In this document: positions 24,875 to 33,499 of the stretch, in pieces
How positions within the stretch are numbered: the first letter of the stretch is position 1
How the letters are laid out: every line of letters starts with the position of its first letter
Assembly: GCF_003352005.1 (NCBI RefSeq)
Contig: NZ_CP024848.1
Coordinates: forward strand, 1,993,001 to 2,057,000
Direction of reading: 5' to 3'
Source of the DNA: Oceanobacillus zhaokaii
GTDB taxonomy: Bacteria > Bacillota > Bacilli > Bacillales > Amphibacillaceae
DNA: 64,000 nt
Made by a program: the position numbers and the translations under genes
Notes under the pieces: generated by a model
Told to the model about the DNA's origin: nothing
Databases searched by the model: none
Seen by the model: only the letters and a program-made list of their open reading frames with translations

Positions 24875-25094
24875 TGAAAAAACTCCCTTCCATAATATAG
24901 ATTTTTTTATTGGTTATTCTTTTAATTCCCGTGATGAAACAAATTAAACATCTACTTTTCAGGAAAAATTGCGCTTCCTCCTAGAGTAAGGTTTACCGTA
25001 GTCCAATCGAAACCTGATGCTTTGCCTGGGAATTATCCAGTGTGAAAGGTTGATAAAAAGTTCTATAAGTATGTGCTAGAATAATAGAAAACGT

Positions 25095-25245
25095 TCTTCA
25101 GCTAAAGGGTGCAAGATTTCAATAAGCCATTATTCAGTAGTTCGTCTTTTTTTATATCAAAATTATAATTTTCTTGCAATAATATGTTAAATTTAAATTG
25201 GAGAATGAAGTTATCAAGCTATTGCGGTAGGTTAATAGAAGAAGG
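25095..25245 (+). repeat. Cassette-type repeat, copy 19
   Basis: cagctaaagggtgcaagatt is core A. A weak stem ending ttcgtcttttttt, the spacer gcaataatatgttaaattta and core B (aagctattgcggtaggttaa at 25221-25240) follow. Confidence 0.7.
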
Positions 25246-25265
25246 AAAAAGGGTCTTTGTAGGAT

Positions 25266-25364
25266 ATGTTATTGCGTATTGCTTATCACGAATCTGTTCA
25301 CTCAGGACAATTGTTAGATTATATAAGAACAATGGATATAGATAGACCACAAATTTGGGATTAA
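25266..25364 (+). pseudogene. DinB-family protein, C-terminal remnant
   Basis: MLLRIAYHESVHSGQLLDYIRTMDIDRPQIWD, ending at TAA 25364. HESVHSGQL with its two His residues and the RPxIWD end are typical of the last helix of DinB/DfsB four-helix metalloproteins. The rest is missing; the fragment follows core B of copy 19 after only 20 bases. Confidence 0.6.
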
Positions 25365-25385
25365 TTATTTATTTCTACCCTTGAA

Positions 25386-25565
25386 CTACCATGAAGGTTT
25401 ACATTCGAAAATCCTAAAAAAGACAAAAATAAACTAGACCCAGCATTTTAAGATTTTTTTTAATGCTGAGACAAGATTGTTGTAAATATACCCAAAAGAC
25501 ATTATAGATATAGAAACAAACTTTCATTCTCTGTGGTGTATCGCTGATATTGCGATACATGGTGA
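25386..25565. mobile_element. Miniature IS110-derived element 1
   Basis: 180 bp between CT dinucleotides. The left end accatgaaggtttac and right end (hairpin TGTATCGC/GCGATACA, then tggtga) match the ends of the intact IS110 element. There is no transposase gene. The flanks join to ttgaaCTaaagggt, a repeat core A, so the target site is the same. Confidence 0.75.
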
Positions 25566-25673
25566 CTAAAGGGTAGCAATCCTTTAAGAACAAGAGCTGT
25601 CAGTTCGGCAGCTTTTATCGTTACAATTTAATAGTTTATCCCTATCACTAAAGAGGCAAGTTAGATATAGCTA
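25566..25673 (+). repeat. Cassette-type repeat, copy 20
   Basis: Core A of the ctaaagggt variant is joined to the miniature element. The hairpin AGCTGTC-agtt-CGGCAGCT with TTTT differs in sequence from other copies but keeps the structure. Core B is tcactaaagaggcaagttag (25649-25668). Confidence 0.7.
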
Positions 25674-25735
25674 TTAAACAGAGAGAGTTTAAGAATAGTG
25701 TAAACCATTTCTTGTTTTGGCCACCATTTAAAATA

Positions 25736-25780
25736 GTAAAAAATCGATGAGAGTTGGTATTCTAATCGATTTTTTAATTT
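25736..25780 (+). terminator. Intrinsic terminator
   Basis: AAAAATCGAT/ATCGATTTTTT with a 16-base loop, upstream of tgl. No intact gene lies before it. Confidence 0.7.
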
Positions 25781-25950
25781 GAATTATTCGAATAAAATTC
25801 TGTTATTTCTCCATGGACTGGGTAATGCGCAATCGTGGAATTAAAATTAAACAACTTTAATATTATATAGTGTAATTCAACAACACATTCAAAAAAAGGT
25901 TGAATATGCTGGTAATACTACAAATGATATTTAGATTGGAGTGAAGGATT

Positions 25951-26820
25951 GTGATACAACTAGCAGGAATGCAGTTTCAACAAAGTGGTATGTGGCCATC
26001 TGATAGTATTGAAAGTGTAATCATTCAACGAATGCAGAAAGATCCAATCGTTTATTCGTATCAATCCATGGATGAATTATCGTTTGAACTCAAGTTGCGA
26101 AAAAACATCATAAAAAGTTCAAAATCCATGAATCAAGGCTATTCACAGTTTGCGAGCTTCGCAAAATCTCGTTGTAACCCCCAATATTGGCTATTGACAA
26201 ATGCCGGCGGATTCCGATTAAGGGATGATGTAGCACCATCTGATGCCATTCATGACATTTACAAAAATAGTTCACTATATGCGTTTGAATGTGCTACTGC
26301 AATAATAATTATCTTTTACCATGCCGTTCTAAACAGTATTGATGAACATTTATTTAATCAATTATTCCAAAATCTCTATTTATATAGCTGGCATTCTGAT
26401 TCTGATCTTGGAATACACGACATTAATACGAGTCATTTCTTACCAGGGGATGTCGTCTACTTTAATAATCCAGATTTTAATCTAGAAACCCCTTGGTGGC
26501 GAGGCGAAAATGCCGTAGTTCTCGAAGATGACACATATTTTGGGCATGGAATTGGAATTGGGAACGCTGAACAAATGATTCAAGCTCTAAATAAGACAAG
26601 AATGCCAGGGAGTAATCAATCAGCCTATCAGGAAAATTTAGTCACAAGACTATCGTTTAAACATTTGGCAAAATATTCGATGCCGCCACGAGGTTATATG
26701 AATCATAAAATTCAACATGTATTATTTCACCATAACAAAAGCTCAATTTCATATGATCGATACTTATACTATTTAAATATGATTTATAACCAGATAAACG
26801 ATATAAACTTATTCCCATGA
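25951..26820 (+). CDS. tgl: Protein-glutamine gamma-glutamyltransferase (spore coat transglutaminase)
   Basis: 289 residues from GTG 25951 (GGAGTGAAGG upstream), somewhat longer than B. subtilis Tgl (245). The catalytic Cys lies in YAFECATAIIIIFYHAVL. Other conserved pieces are FELKLRKNIIKSSKSM, FLPGDVVYFNNPDF and WWRGENAVVLEDDTYFGHGIGI. Tgl forms epsilon-(gamma-glutamyl)lysine cross-links between spore coat proteins late in sporulation. It marks the host as a spore former. The C-terminal about 40 residues extend beyond the B. subtilis form. Confidence 0.92.
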   Translation: MIQLAGMQFQQSGMWPSDSIESVIIQRMQKDPIVYSYQSMDELSFELKLRKNIIKSSKSMNQGYSQFASFAKSRCNPQYWLLTNAGGFRLRDDVAPSDAIHDIYKNSSLYAFECATAIIIIFYHAVLNSIDEHLFNQLFQNLYLYSWHSDSDLGIHDINTSHFLPGDVVYFNNPDFNLETPWWRGENAVVLEDDTYFGHGIGIGNAEQMIQALNKTRMPGSNQSAYQENLVTRLSFKHLAKYSMPPRGYMNHKIQHVLFHHNKSSISYDRYLYYLNMIYNQINDINLFP

Positions 26821-26923
26821 AAGATAATGTCAAGCAAAAAAAAGTTGTTTATGGTGCTTTACCATAACAGTGAGAGCATTTTTTAAATATAATGTTTGAA
26901 ACTGAAATAATTAAGGAGACGAT

Positions 26924-27009
26924 GTAGTGAGCGAATAGATAAACGTAACAGATTAAGCGAAGAACCATTTGCTTATAAAACAACGAGAAAAAGAAAAATA
27001 GTTTCTTAG
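26924..27009 (+). pseudogene. Remnant of a small conserved Bacillus protein
   Basis: AAGGAGACGATGTA is followed by a frame reading SERIDKRNRLSEEPFAYKTTRKRKIVS and a stop. RNRLxEEPFxY is a wording I associate with a small unnamed Bacillus family. The start is out of frame and the C-terminal half is missing. A hairpin TTATGGT/ACCATAA lies between tgl and this remnant (about 26849-26868). Confidence 0.35.
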
Positions 27010-27038
27010 ATAGAACAAATCGAAGGTGCTTTATTAAA

Positions 27039-27204
27039 TTACCATGAAAGTTGATATCCGAAATTCCTAAAAAAGACAAAAACAAACTAGACCCAGCATT
27101 TATGCTGAGACGAGATTGTTGTGAATATACCCAAAAGTCATTATAGACATAGAAACAAACTTTCATTCTCTGTGGTGTATCGCTGAATTTGCGATGTATG
27201 GTGA
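27039..27204. mobile_element. Miniature IS110-derived element 2
   Basis: 166 bp, highly similar to element 1 (both contain aaaaaagacaaaaa and ctagacccagcattt) with the same right-end hairpin region. The left core dinucleotide is TT instead of CT. It is followed by CTaaagtggacattag, a poor core A, and gttgtcccaaaagccaatgttgacaat. Confidence 0.75.
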
Positions 27205-27317
27205 CTAAAGTGGACATTAGTCAAGTAGAGGTTGTCCCAAAAGCCAATGTTGACAATCGTACAGCCCGGGTTTGTAGTGGTTTATCCCGTTAGTATGCTA
27301 GTATGATTAGCTCAGGA

Positions 27318-28505
27318 TTATTTTTCCTTATTAGCTTCTAATGTTGCGGTCCTCTTGCTCCCAATTAGATACAATATCAAAATAATAATCATAAATGTAG
27401 CAGAATAACTAAAAGTCATGCCGTACCCAACACTATTTGCTAAGAATCCAAGACCTACGGATCCAATGGCCAGACCAAAATCTATAAAAATAAGTAGCAT
27501 AGAATTGACAGTTGCTTTTTTCTCGGATGGAACAAGGGTTAATGCCCATGCTTGGATAATTGGATGGATTATGGCAAAAGCAATTCCGAATAGTGCCCCT
27601 GAAACCCAAACCATCCACATACTAGTTGAAAAGCCTAATAAGACCAAACCTAAAGTCCCAGAAATTGCGGCTGGAATAATAAGGATTCTGTGACCGAATC
27701 GATCGAAAATTTTACCAGAGAAAGCCCGAATAATTACCATTGCAATCCCTTGTGCGATAAAAAACTGTGAAATACTTCCGCCAACATTAATCTCTTTTCC
27801 AAAAGCCCCAATAAAGTTAACTGTTCCTGCAATTGCCATATAATTGAAAGCTACCAAAATACACGGAAGAAGAACACGCTTATCGAACATGTATTTATAG
27901 AAAGGTTCATTATTTGTCGTCTGTTTATTTTCTTTTGTAACTGTATTTTTTGTGAAAAAGCTACACACAAGTGAAAAAGACATAAGACCGAGAGTTAACA
28001 TCATCATGGAGTGGAACGAATAATTTGCAAGATAAGAAATTGCGATTAGTGGCCCCATTGTCGTCCCAACGCTAGTAGACATTGCAAAAAAAACAATGCC
28101 CTCACCTAACCGAGATTTTGGAACAATATTACTTGATATTGTAAAGACTAAAATCGTAAGCATACTAAATCCAATACCTTGTAGTGCTCTAATGAATATT
28201 AAAAATCCGATGGAGTCATTTACAAAAGTAAGACCAATTGTTCCCAAAAAATAAAGGAGAGAAATAATGAGGAGCAATTTCATATTAACTTTTTGGATAA
28301 TGACACTTGCAAAGAAGCGCGTAATTAGTGATGCTAACATTAAGGTTGTGGTCATGGTTCCTGCAATCGTAGGATTATCGTTAATGGTTGATACAAAAAT
28401 TGGGAAACCTGCTGTAATCATATAAAAAGAAGCGAACATTACTAAAGACAATACTATAATAATTAAATATTGGTTTGTCCATAGTTTAACTTTTATTTTA
28501 CCCAT
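27318..28505 (-). CDS. MFS drug/metabolite transporter (DHA1-like)
   Basis: 395 residues with twelve predicted membrane helices. The loop 2-3 region (ASLITRFFASVIIQKVNMKLLL) and the motif-C-like stretch FFAMSTSVGTTMGPLIAISYL support an MFS exporter. A hydrophilic central loop (TKNTVTKENKQTTNNEPFYKYMF) splits the two halves. AAAGGCGG precedes ATG 28505. Substrate unknown. It is opposite to the cassette genes. Confidence 0.88.
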   Translation of the reverse strand: MGKIKVKLWTNQYLIIIVLSLVMFASFYMITAGFPIFVSTINDNPTIAGTMTTTLMLASLITRFFASVIIQKVNMKLLLIISLLYFLGTIGLTFVNDSIGFLIFIRALQGIGFSMLTILVFTISSNIVPKSRLGEGIVFFAMSTSVGTTMGPLIAISYLANYSFHSMMMLTLGLMSFSLVCSFFTKNTVTKENKQTTNNEPFYKYMFDKRVLLPCILVAFNYMAIAGTVNFIGAFGKEINVGGSISQFFIAQGIAMVIIRAFSGKIFDRFGHRILIIPAAISGTLGLVLLGFSTSMWMVWVSGALFGIAFAIIHPIIQAWALTLVPSEKKATVNSMLLIFIDFGLAIGSVGLGFLANSVGYGMTFSYSATFMIIILILYLIGSKRTATLEANKEK

Positions 28506-28613
28506 GGTGTATAAGACCGCCTTTCAAAACTACTTACAAAATCATGACAACTTTATTCTTTCCTATTATTTAAAAAATATTATTAGCGAAAATATAACTG
28601 TAGAAATTGAGAA

Positions 28614-28640
28614 ATACTAACGGGGAAGTTCTCAAAGGCT
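28614..28640 (+). repeat. Cassette-type repeat, copy 21 (core B fragment)
   Basis: atactaacggggaagttctc at 28615-28634. The left arm and GGGG are kept; the right arm has changed. Confidence 0.45.
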
Positions 28641-28676
28641 ACAAACAACCTTAAAAGTCTTGTCGTTTATAAGATT

Positions 28677-28815
28677 GTGAAAAGGTGTACTTAAGCTAAC
28701 TGGTGCACGAGTTCAACAAGGAGGTTAAGATGACCGTCTTTTTCTTTAGAAAGTTATTTTTGAATATTATGGTATTATGAAGATGTAGCTATTTAACCAT
28801 CGTAGAAGAATTGTT
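28677..28815 (+). repeat. Cassette-type repeat, copy 22
   Basis: The pre-core gtgaaaaggtgtacttaa, core A (gctaactggtgcacgagttc), tcaacaaggagg...gaccgtctttttc, the spacer tttgaatattatggtattat, and core B of the aaccatcgtagaagaatt type. Confidence 0.8.
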
Positions 28816-28860
28816 TAAGAAGGAAGCGTAATTGTACTGAATAAACCAGGAGAGGTATTA

Positions 28861-29322
28861 TTGGAGAAAAAAATAACATTTAGGATAGCAACAGAACAGG
28901 ATTTAGATAAAATTGTGAAAATGCTTGCTGATGATACTTTAGGAAGTAAGAGAGAGCGTTATGAGCAACCACTCCCAGAAAGTTACTTAAAAGCGTTTCA
29001 AGCTATTACATCTGATCCTAACAATGAGTTAGTCGTAGCTTGTCAAGACAATGAAGTTATCGGTGTGCTACAAATTACATTTACACCGTATATAACACAT
29101 CAAGGCAGATGGAGAGCGACAATTGAAGGCGTAAGAACATCATCCTCTGAACGTGGCAAAGGGGTAGGAACTGAACTAATTCGTTGGGCAATTCAACGTG
29201 CGAGAGAACGTGATTGCCATTTGGTTCAACTAACAACAGATAAAAAACGGAACGATGCCTTACGTTTTTATGAACAGTTAGGTTTTAAAGCCACACACGA
29301 AGGCATGAAAATGAAACTTTAA
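28861..29322 (+). CDS. GNAT N-acetyltransferase
   Basis: 153 residues from TTG 28861 after AGGAGAGGT. Complete GNAT fold: FRIATEQDLDKIVKML at the N-terminus, the acetyl-CoA binding loop SSSERGKGVGTELIRWA, and the C-terminal VQLTTDKKRNDALRFYEQLGFKATHEGMKM. The substrate is unknown; small stand-alone GNATs often modify drugs or amino groups. It is the single gene between repeat copies 22 and 23. Confidence 0.9.
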   Translation: MEKKITFRIATEQDLDKIVKMLADDTLGSKRERYEQPLPESYLKAFQAITSDPNNELVVACQDNEVIGVLQITFTPYITHQGRWRATIEGVRTSSSERGKGVGTELIRWAIQRARERDCHLVQLTTDKKRNDALRFYEQLGFKATHEGMKMKL

Positions 29323-29330
29323 ATTTTTCT

Positions 29331-29470
29331 TATTAAGCTAACGGGTGCGATAGTTAAACAAGACGATCAGTAATATTGTCGTCTCTTATCTTCAAACAAT
29401 ATTTTTTAAAAATTATGGTACTCTGATATAGAGCTATTGAACTATTGGGGCAGTTTAGTTGAACAAGCGC
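29331..29470 (+). repeat. Cassette-type repeat, copy 23
   Basis: aagctaacgggtgcgatagt (core A), hairpin GACGAT/GTCGTC, spacer aaaaattatggtactctga, core B (aactattggggcagtttagt at 29440-29459) and gaacaag. Confidence 0.8.
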
Positions 29471-29693
29471 CTTTGGCTCTTATTTAATAATCGGGCCATA
29501 TTCTTGAATAATATTCAATAAGGAAATTGATATTTATGCTAAAATTGAAATCGTAAAGGTTGCTATTTCCTCTAGACGTAAGCAGTTTTTAGATTTTAGA
29601 GACTCACCCATGTATGGTTTGATGAAAGTATAAAATAGGACATTTTATAAAATTTTGATGCAAAAAATAAAAAAGGACGAGGTGGATTCAAAT

Positions 29694-30176
29694 ATGATAA
29701 GTGATACAGATTTGAAGCACTTGCGACGTAGTGTTGAATTAGCAAAAATCGCTCTGGAGAAAGGTGACGAGCCATTTGGTTCAGTACTTGTGTCAGCCGA
29801 TGGAGAAGTGCTTTTTGAAGATCATAACCACGTGGCAGGCGGTGACCATACCCAACACCCGGAATTTGCTATAGCACGATGGGCAGCTAATAACATGGTA
29901 CCTGAAAAAAGAAGCAAGGCGACAGTATATACCTCTGGAGAACATTGCCCTATGTGCGCTGCGGCTCACGGTTGGGTTGGTTTAGGTCGAATCGTTTATG
30001 CAAGTTCATCTGAACAGTTGGTACAATGGTTTGTTGAATTAGGCGTTGCTCCATCGCGTGTTCAGAATCTGCCCATCCAAGATGTTATTAGTGATACCAC
30101 AGTAGATGGCCCTGTTCCTGAACTAGCGGAGGAAGTTCGTCAACTTCATCGTCAGTTTTACACAAAGGGACGTTAA
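29694..30176 (+). CDS. Nucleoside/cytidine-type deaminase
   Basis: About 160 residues; ATG 29694 with GAGGTGG is preferred over the in-frame starts at 29655-29658. Zinc motifs are HPEFAIARWA (in place of the usual HAE) and EHCPMCAAAHGWV (PCxxC-like, with His-Cys-Pro). The family includes guanine deaminase and related nucleoside deaminases. The C-terminus ELAEEVRQLHRQFY resembles the lid of GuaD-like enzymes. The exact base is unknown. Cassette gene. Confidence 0.85.
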   Translation: MISDTDLKHLRRSVELAKIALEKGDEPFGSVLVSADGEVLFEDHNHVAGGDHTQHPEFAIARWAANNMVPEKRSKATVYTSGEHCPMCAAAHGWVGLGRIVYASSSEQLVQWFVELGVAPSRVQNLPIQDVISDTTVDGPVPELAEEVRQLHRQFYTKGR

Positions 30177-30282
30177 ACATAACACAATCTCGACATTTAG
30201 AGCTGTCATAAGGTTATACATATGATAATAAAAGCCTACAATACTAGGTACTTTAATGCCTATCGTTAATAAATAATAAAAA

Positions 30283-30318
30283 GCAGCATTGATCGGTAAA
30301 ATCCAATGCTGTTTTTTT
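30283..30318 (+). terminator. Intrinsic terminator
   Basis: CAGCATTG/CAATGCTG with a 12-base loop and seven T residues. Confidence 0.85.
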
Positions 30319-30326
30319 GCCTTTTA

Positions 30327-30436
30327 AATTACCACGGTGAACTGTATCATAAATAAATAAATAACAAGGCCATTTGGAACTAGATTTTATATTCATTCCC
30401 AAGCAAACGGGCAGTTAGCTCAATAAGGAATGTCAA
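30327..30436 (+). repeat. Cassette-type repeat, copy 24 (diverged)
   Basis: aaattaccacggtgaactgt replaces core A; it could be a scar of an IS110 miniature element (accat plus ggtgaCT ends). Then aacaaggcc, and core B (agcaaacgggcagttagctc at 30408-30427). Confidence 0.5.
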
Positions 30437-30588
30437 TGAGAGTACTGCATCAGTAGGCTAATTGAACAAATAGCTATAATAATAAATATAATCAATCCTA
30501 TGATTCCAATACTTAACAACCCTAATAAAATATATTTTTTATTGCTAATTTTATATATATACCATGTAATTCTACAACTAGCACCTCT
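30433..30588 (-). other. Possible remnant of a small membrane protein
   Basis: The minus frame reads CRITWYIYKISNKKYILLGLLSIGIIGLIIFIIIAICSISLLMQYSH with one strong membrane helix but no start codon. It may be a decayed gene inside the cassette after copy 24. Confidence 0.25.
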
Positions 30589-30654
30589 TAAAATAGTATT
30601 TTAGTTTATTCCTATTGTGTACTTGTCCTTTTATTCTTTGGAGTGGCGTTTTTA

Positions 30655-30790
30655 CTCAACTGAATGGTGTAAGAGTTCAACAAGGCGATCATAAAAACGA
30701 TCATCTATTTATTTAGTAAATATTTATAAATATTATAGTAATATGAAGTTAAAGTTATCAAACTATAGTCGCAGGTTTGTTGAATTTAGT
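30655..30790 (+). repeat. Cassette-type repeat, copy 25
   Basis: aactgaatggtgtaagagtt (core A), caacaaggcgatcat/aacgatcatc, the spacer palindrome taaatattatagtaatat, and core B of the actatagtcgcaggtttgtt type. Confidence 0.8.
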
Positions 30791-30822
30791 AATGGGTACA
30801 ATTAGAAAAAATGGAGAAGGAA

Positions 30823-31294
30823 ATGGATAATAACAAGTTTGATGAGTTTACTAAAATTAAAAAAATTAGATGATGTTGAAATTATTCCATTGTTAATGGG
30901 GTCAGTTGGTTTAGAAGTAGTTACACGGAAGAGTTGGGATTCCCAAGACTTAGATATTCATGTACCTGGTGATAAAAGAGGCTGGGAAATGCCGCCAGAA
31001 TTATCTATATTTAACTGGGAAGATATTATAAAAATCTTGAACTCAATGGGATATAGCCTAACTGATTTGCATGAGCATGAGTTTATTAAAGAAGGGTTAT
31101 CCGTTGACACGTTACCAGATTTCGCAGGAGTCCAATTAGAGGATTTAGAATTACACCAAATGGGAGAAGTAAAGTATTATTTACTAAATCCTGAGCAATA
31201 TCTATCTGTTTATAAGTCTTCATCGAAGGATAGTTACCGAGCTGATAAAAATAATAATAAAGATATTAAAAAAATGGATATCTTAAAAGTATGA
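30823..31294 (+). pseudogene. Nucleotidyltransferase-like protein, frameshifted near its start
   Basis: ATG 30823 has GGAGAAGG at the right distance and gives MDNNKFDEFTKIKKIR, then a stop. The main frame (from 30839) carries DDVEIIPLLMGSVGLEVVTRKSWDSQDLDIHVPGD, where GS and DLDIHV look like the metal site of a minimal nucleotidyltransferase. A one-base gain in the A7 run at about 30859-30865 separates them. Translation from 30839 may still make a nearly full protein. Confidence 0.6.
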
Positions 31295-31316
31295 TAGACA
31301 ATGACTACACATTTAT

Positions 31317-31373
31317 CGTGCTAACTGGTGCAAGAGTTAAACAAGGTGATTATTATATTTGATCGCCTTTTTC
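31317..31373 (+). repeat. Cassette-type repeat, copy 26 (core A + terminator)
   Basis: gctaactggtgcaagagtta, aacaaggtgattattatatt, and GATCGCC with TTTTT. The stem GGTGATT/GATCGCC keeps pairing by changed bases. No core B. Confidence 0.8.
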
Positions 31374-31483
31374 GCAATTGAAACCTATTTTGCAGCAAGC
31401 AGAGAGAAAAAAGGATTTGAAAAGAACATGGGCCCGGGAAAAGTGAAATTCCCGGTACCCTATTGGAAGGAGGAATTCATTAA

Positions 31484-31522
31484 ATGAGTGGTGGTGGTGG
31501 CTATAGGGCTGTCATACATTAG
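31484..31522 (+). pseudogene. Broken YjcZ-type minigene
   Basis: AAGGAGGAATTCATTAA then ATG gives MSGGGGYRAVIH and a stop. MSGGG(G)Y is the normal start of YjcZ-family peptides, but the membrane helix is absent. A hairpin CCGGGAA/TTCCCGG (31434-31455) lies upstream. Confidence 0.45.
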
Positions 31523-31540
31523 GGCTATCCTACGAATAAA

Positions 31541-31648
31541 TTAGTATTTAACGAAGGATACGCCAACAATAATTAATAGGATAAATAACACAACGATTAA
31601 GGCGAAATTCATTTTTCCGTCATAACCGCCACTGTAGTCATAGCTCAT
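31541..31648 (-). CDS. YjcZ-family sporulation peptide 1
   Basis: A 35-residue peptide: a Gly/Tyr-rich start (MSYDYSGGYDGK) and one C-terminal membrane helix ([19 protein letters not shown]). This is the layout of YjcZ/YoyG minigenes found in many copies in Bacilli and linked with sporulation. AAAGGTGGTG precedes the ATG. Confidence 0.85.
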   Translation of the reverse strand: MSYDYSGGYDGKMNFALIVVLFILLIIVGVSFVKY

Positions 31649-31907
31649 TTATAACTCACCACCTTTCAGTATATATAATACATGTTATGTAATAGGATAT
31701 TTTTCGTAATAGACAAGAATGGAATATTTTAAAAATAGGAGAATGAATTAGTAGAATTGACCAAGGGTTGAGTAGAAGCAGAGTTAAGTTATAAGTAAAT
31801 AGTCGAAACCAAAAGCGACGTAAGAGGAATTAATTTATTTAGTGTATCCTTTGTAAAAAAGCAGACCGATAAGGTAGTCAGCACCAACCAGGAATACCTA
31901 ATATAAA

Positions 31908-32021
31908 TTAGTAACCACCATGGACAAAGGAAGCACCAACAATAATTAATAGAATAAATAGGACAACGATTAGTACAAAATCCATATCAGGTCCATATCT
32001 GCCATATCCATTACCACTCAT
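31908..32021 (-). CDS. YjcZ-family sporulation peptide 2
   Basis: A 37-residue peptide ([37 protein letters not shown]) with AAAGGAGGTGTAAGCT upstream of the ATG. The membrane helix is almost identical to that of peptide 1, 260 bases away, so the two probably arose by duplication. The strand is opposite to the cassette genes. Confidence 0.87.
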   Translation of the reverse strand: MSGNGYGRYGPDMDFVLIVVLFILLIIVGASFVHGGY

Positions 32022-32140
32022 AGCTTACACCTCCTTTTTTAAGTTAGTACAGTATATTTAACTGGATTAAGCATGGTAGGACAATTGCCTTTATATTAAA
32101 GGACGCCCATTATAATGAGTGTCCAGTAGGAGGTATAAAT

Positions 32141-32158
32141 ATGGTGGATGGTGGTTAA
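32141..32158 (+). pseudogene. Possible second broken YjcZ-type start
   Basis: AGGAGGTATAAAT is followed by ATG GTG GAT GGT GGT TAA. A near-ideal ribosome site on a six-codon frame suggests another decayed minigene. Confidence 0.2.
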
Positions 32159-32239
32159 CTTAGTTTATGCGTAATATACCAATAGGAAATGGACAAGAGT
32201 GGAGTTAATAGTTCGTAATTCGCATAAATTGCGAACTAA

Positions 32240-32330
32240 GGCACTTAAACTAATTGGTACTTTAACACAATAAGTAGATAGTCTTCGGAGAACCCTCTCT
32301 TGCTAACGGGGCAGAATAGTTGAAGATAGT
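32240..32330 (+). repeat. Cassette-type repeat, copy 27
   Basis: cacttaaactaattggtact is core A of the tttaacacaataag variant, and core B (tgctaacggggcagaatagt) is at 32301-32320. The stem region (agtcttcggagaaccctctct) has decayed. Confidence 0.65.
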
Positions 32331-32517
32331 GGGGCAGCAGCCTGCATAGTGTATTTAATCCATTACTTGGTAAAAGTAACAATCTTTTAGAGAACAGCCT
32401 TCACTTAATAAGATTGACAATTCCATCAATTAATATTAAGGTTACTTACATATTATGTATTGTCTACGAAAGTTAAGATTAATTATTCAGACGCAAAGAT
32501 TTAAAGGAGCGATGCTA

Positions 32518-32754
32518 ATGTTTAATTGGTTTAGAAAAAAGAAAAAACAAGAAAATAGAAAGCAAACCAAAAGTAACTATAACTCAACTGATAATGCAGC
32601 TATCATTCCGGGAGTGGTAGCTTCTGGATTAGACGATGACGGTCATAAACATTCTCATGACTATTCCAGCAATTCACACTCTAGTCGTTCTGATTATAGT
32701 AGTGGCTCCAGTTTTGATAGTGGTGGTTCCGATAGTGGCGGTGGTGACTTCTAA
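32518..32754 (+). CDS. Small protein with basic start and Ser/Gly/Asp-rich tail
   Basis: About 78 residues from ATG 32518, which follows AAAGGAGCG; the frame is open to 32455 without a better site. It begins MFNWFRKKKKQENRKQ, has a short hydrophobic stretch (AAIIPGVVASGL), a His cluster (DGHKHSHDYSS), and ends in a low-complexity SSFDSGGSDSGGGDF tail like those on TPM-domain and related proteins. No known family. Confidence 0.65.
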   Translation: MFNWFRKKKKQENRKQTKSNYNSTDNAAIIPGVVASGLDDDGHKHSHDYSSNSHSSRSDYSSGSSFDSGGSDSGGGDF

Positions 32755-32891
32755 ATAGAAAACCTCTTGTACTTATAGGTAACTTTTACTACACTTGTTT
32801 TTTATTGGCTTATCTTTTACACCGAATACGGCAAAAGCGTAAATAATATTATTATTTAACTATCTTGGCTGGAAAGTTTGTGAAGATATGA

Positions 32892-33025
32892 AATTATACT
32901 ATATGGTGCAAATGTGAAACAAGACGATCATTGAATTGATTGTCTTTTATTTTTGGTGAAAAATTGGAATATTATGCTAATATTGATTTACAAAGATCTT
33001 TATTTAACGTCGTAGAATGAATCAA
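32892..33025 (+). repeat. Cassette-type repeat, copy 28
   Basis: tactatatggtgcaaatgtg (core A), then GACGATCA/TGATTGTC with TTTTATTTTT, the spacer tggaatattatgctaatatt, and core B of the ttaacgtcgtagaatgaatc type. Confidence 0.8.
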
Positions 33026-33064
33026 TGTGGGAAAAAGAAAACTTGGAACGAAGGAGATAATAGA

Positions 33065-33484
33065 ATGAGTGAAAAATTATTAAGGATAGGAACTATTTAT
33101 ATTCCAGTAATTAATGTAGAACTATCTTCTGAATGGTATGTTAACGAATTGGGGGCAGAGTTAAGCTATCAAGACGAAGATAAAGCAATTCTTAATTTCG
33201 CAAACCAAAGTCTATTTCTTGTGAAATCTAAAGAGAATCAAAGCTCGAATTTCTATGATGTTTACGGTGTAGAGCAATTCTCTATAACATTTGAAGTCGA
33301 TGGATTAAATGCTTTAGAAACTATACATAAGGACTTTTCAGATAAAGGGATAAGAGTTGGAGATATTGAAAACAGAGGGCATTCTGGAAGGAACTTTATT
33401 TTTTTCGATTTAGAAGGAAATAAATTTGATGTGTGGAGTGAATTAAGTCCAATTTTTAGAGAAAAATATCTTACCTCGCCATAG
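33065..33484 (+). CDS. VOC-family (glyoxalase-fold) protein
   Basis: About 139 residues from ATG 33065 (GAAGGAGATAA upstream; upstream frame to 33017 ignored). Modules: IGTIYIPVINVELSSEWYVNELGAELSY and FSITFEVDGLNALETIHKDF...NFIFFDLEGNKFDVWSEL, with the last metal-ligand Glu near the C-terminus. Substrate unknown. A short fragment of a close relative (DEHKAVLNLANQNISLVKSRENQ) is found at 41475-41592. Confidence 0.87.
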   Translation: MSEKLLRIGTIYIPVINVELSSEWYVNELGAELSYQDEDKAILNFANQSLFLVKSKENQSSNFYDVYGVEQFSITFEVDGLNALETIHKDFSDKGIRVGDIENRGHSGRNFIFFDLEGNKFDVWSELSPIFREKYLTSP

Positions 33485-33499
33485 AAAAACTAATGCCTT

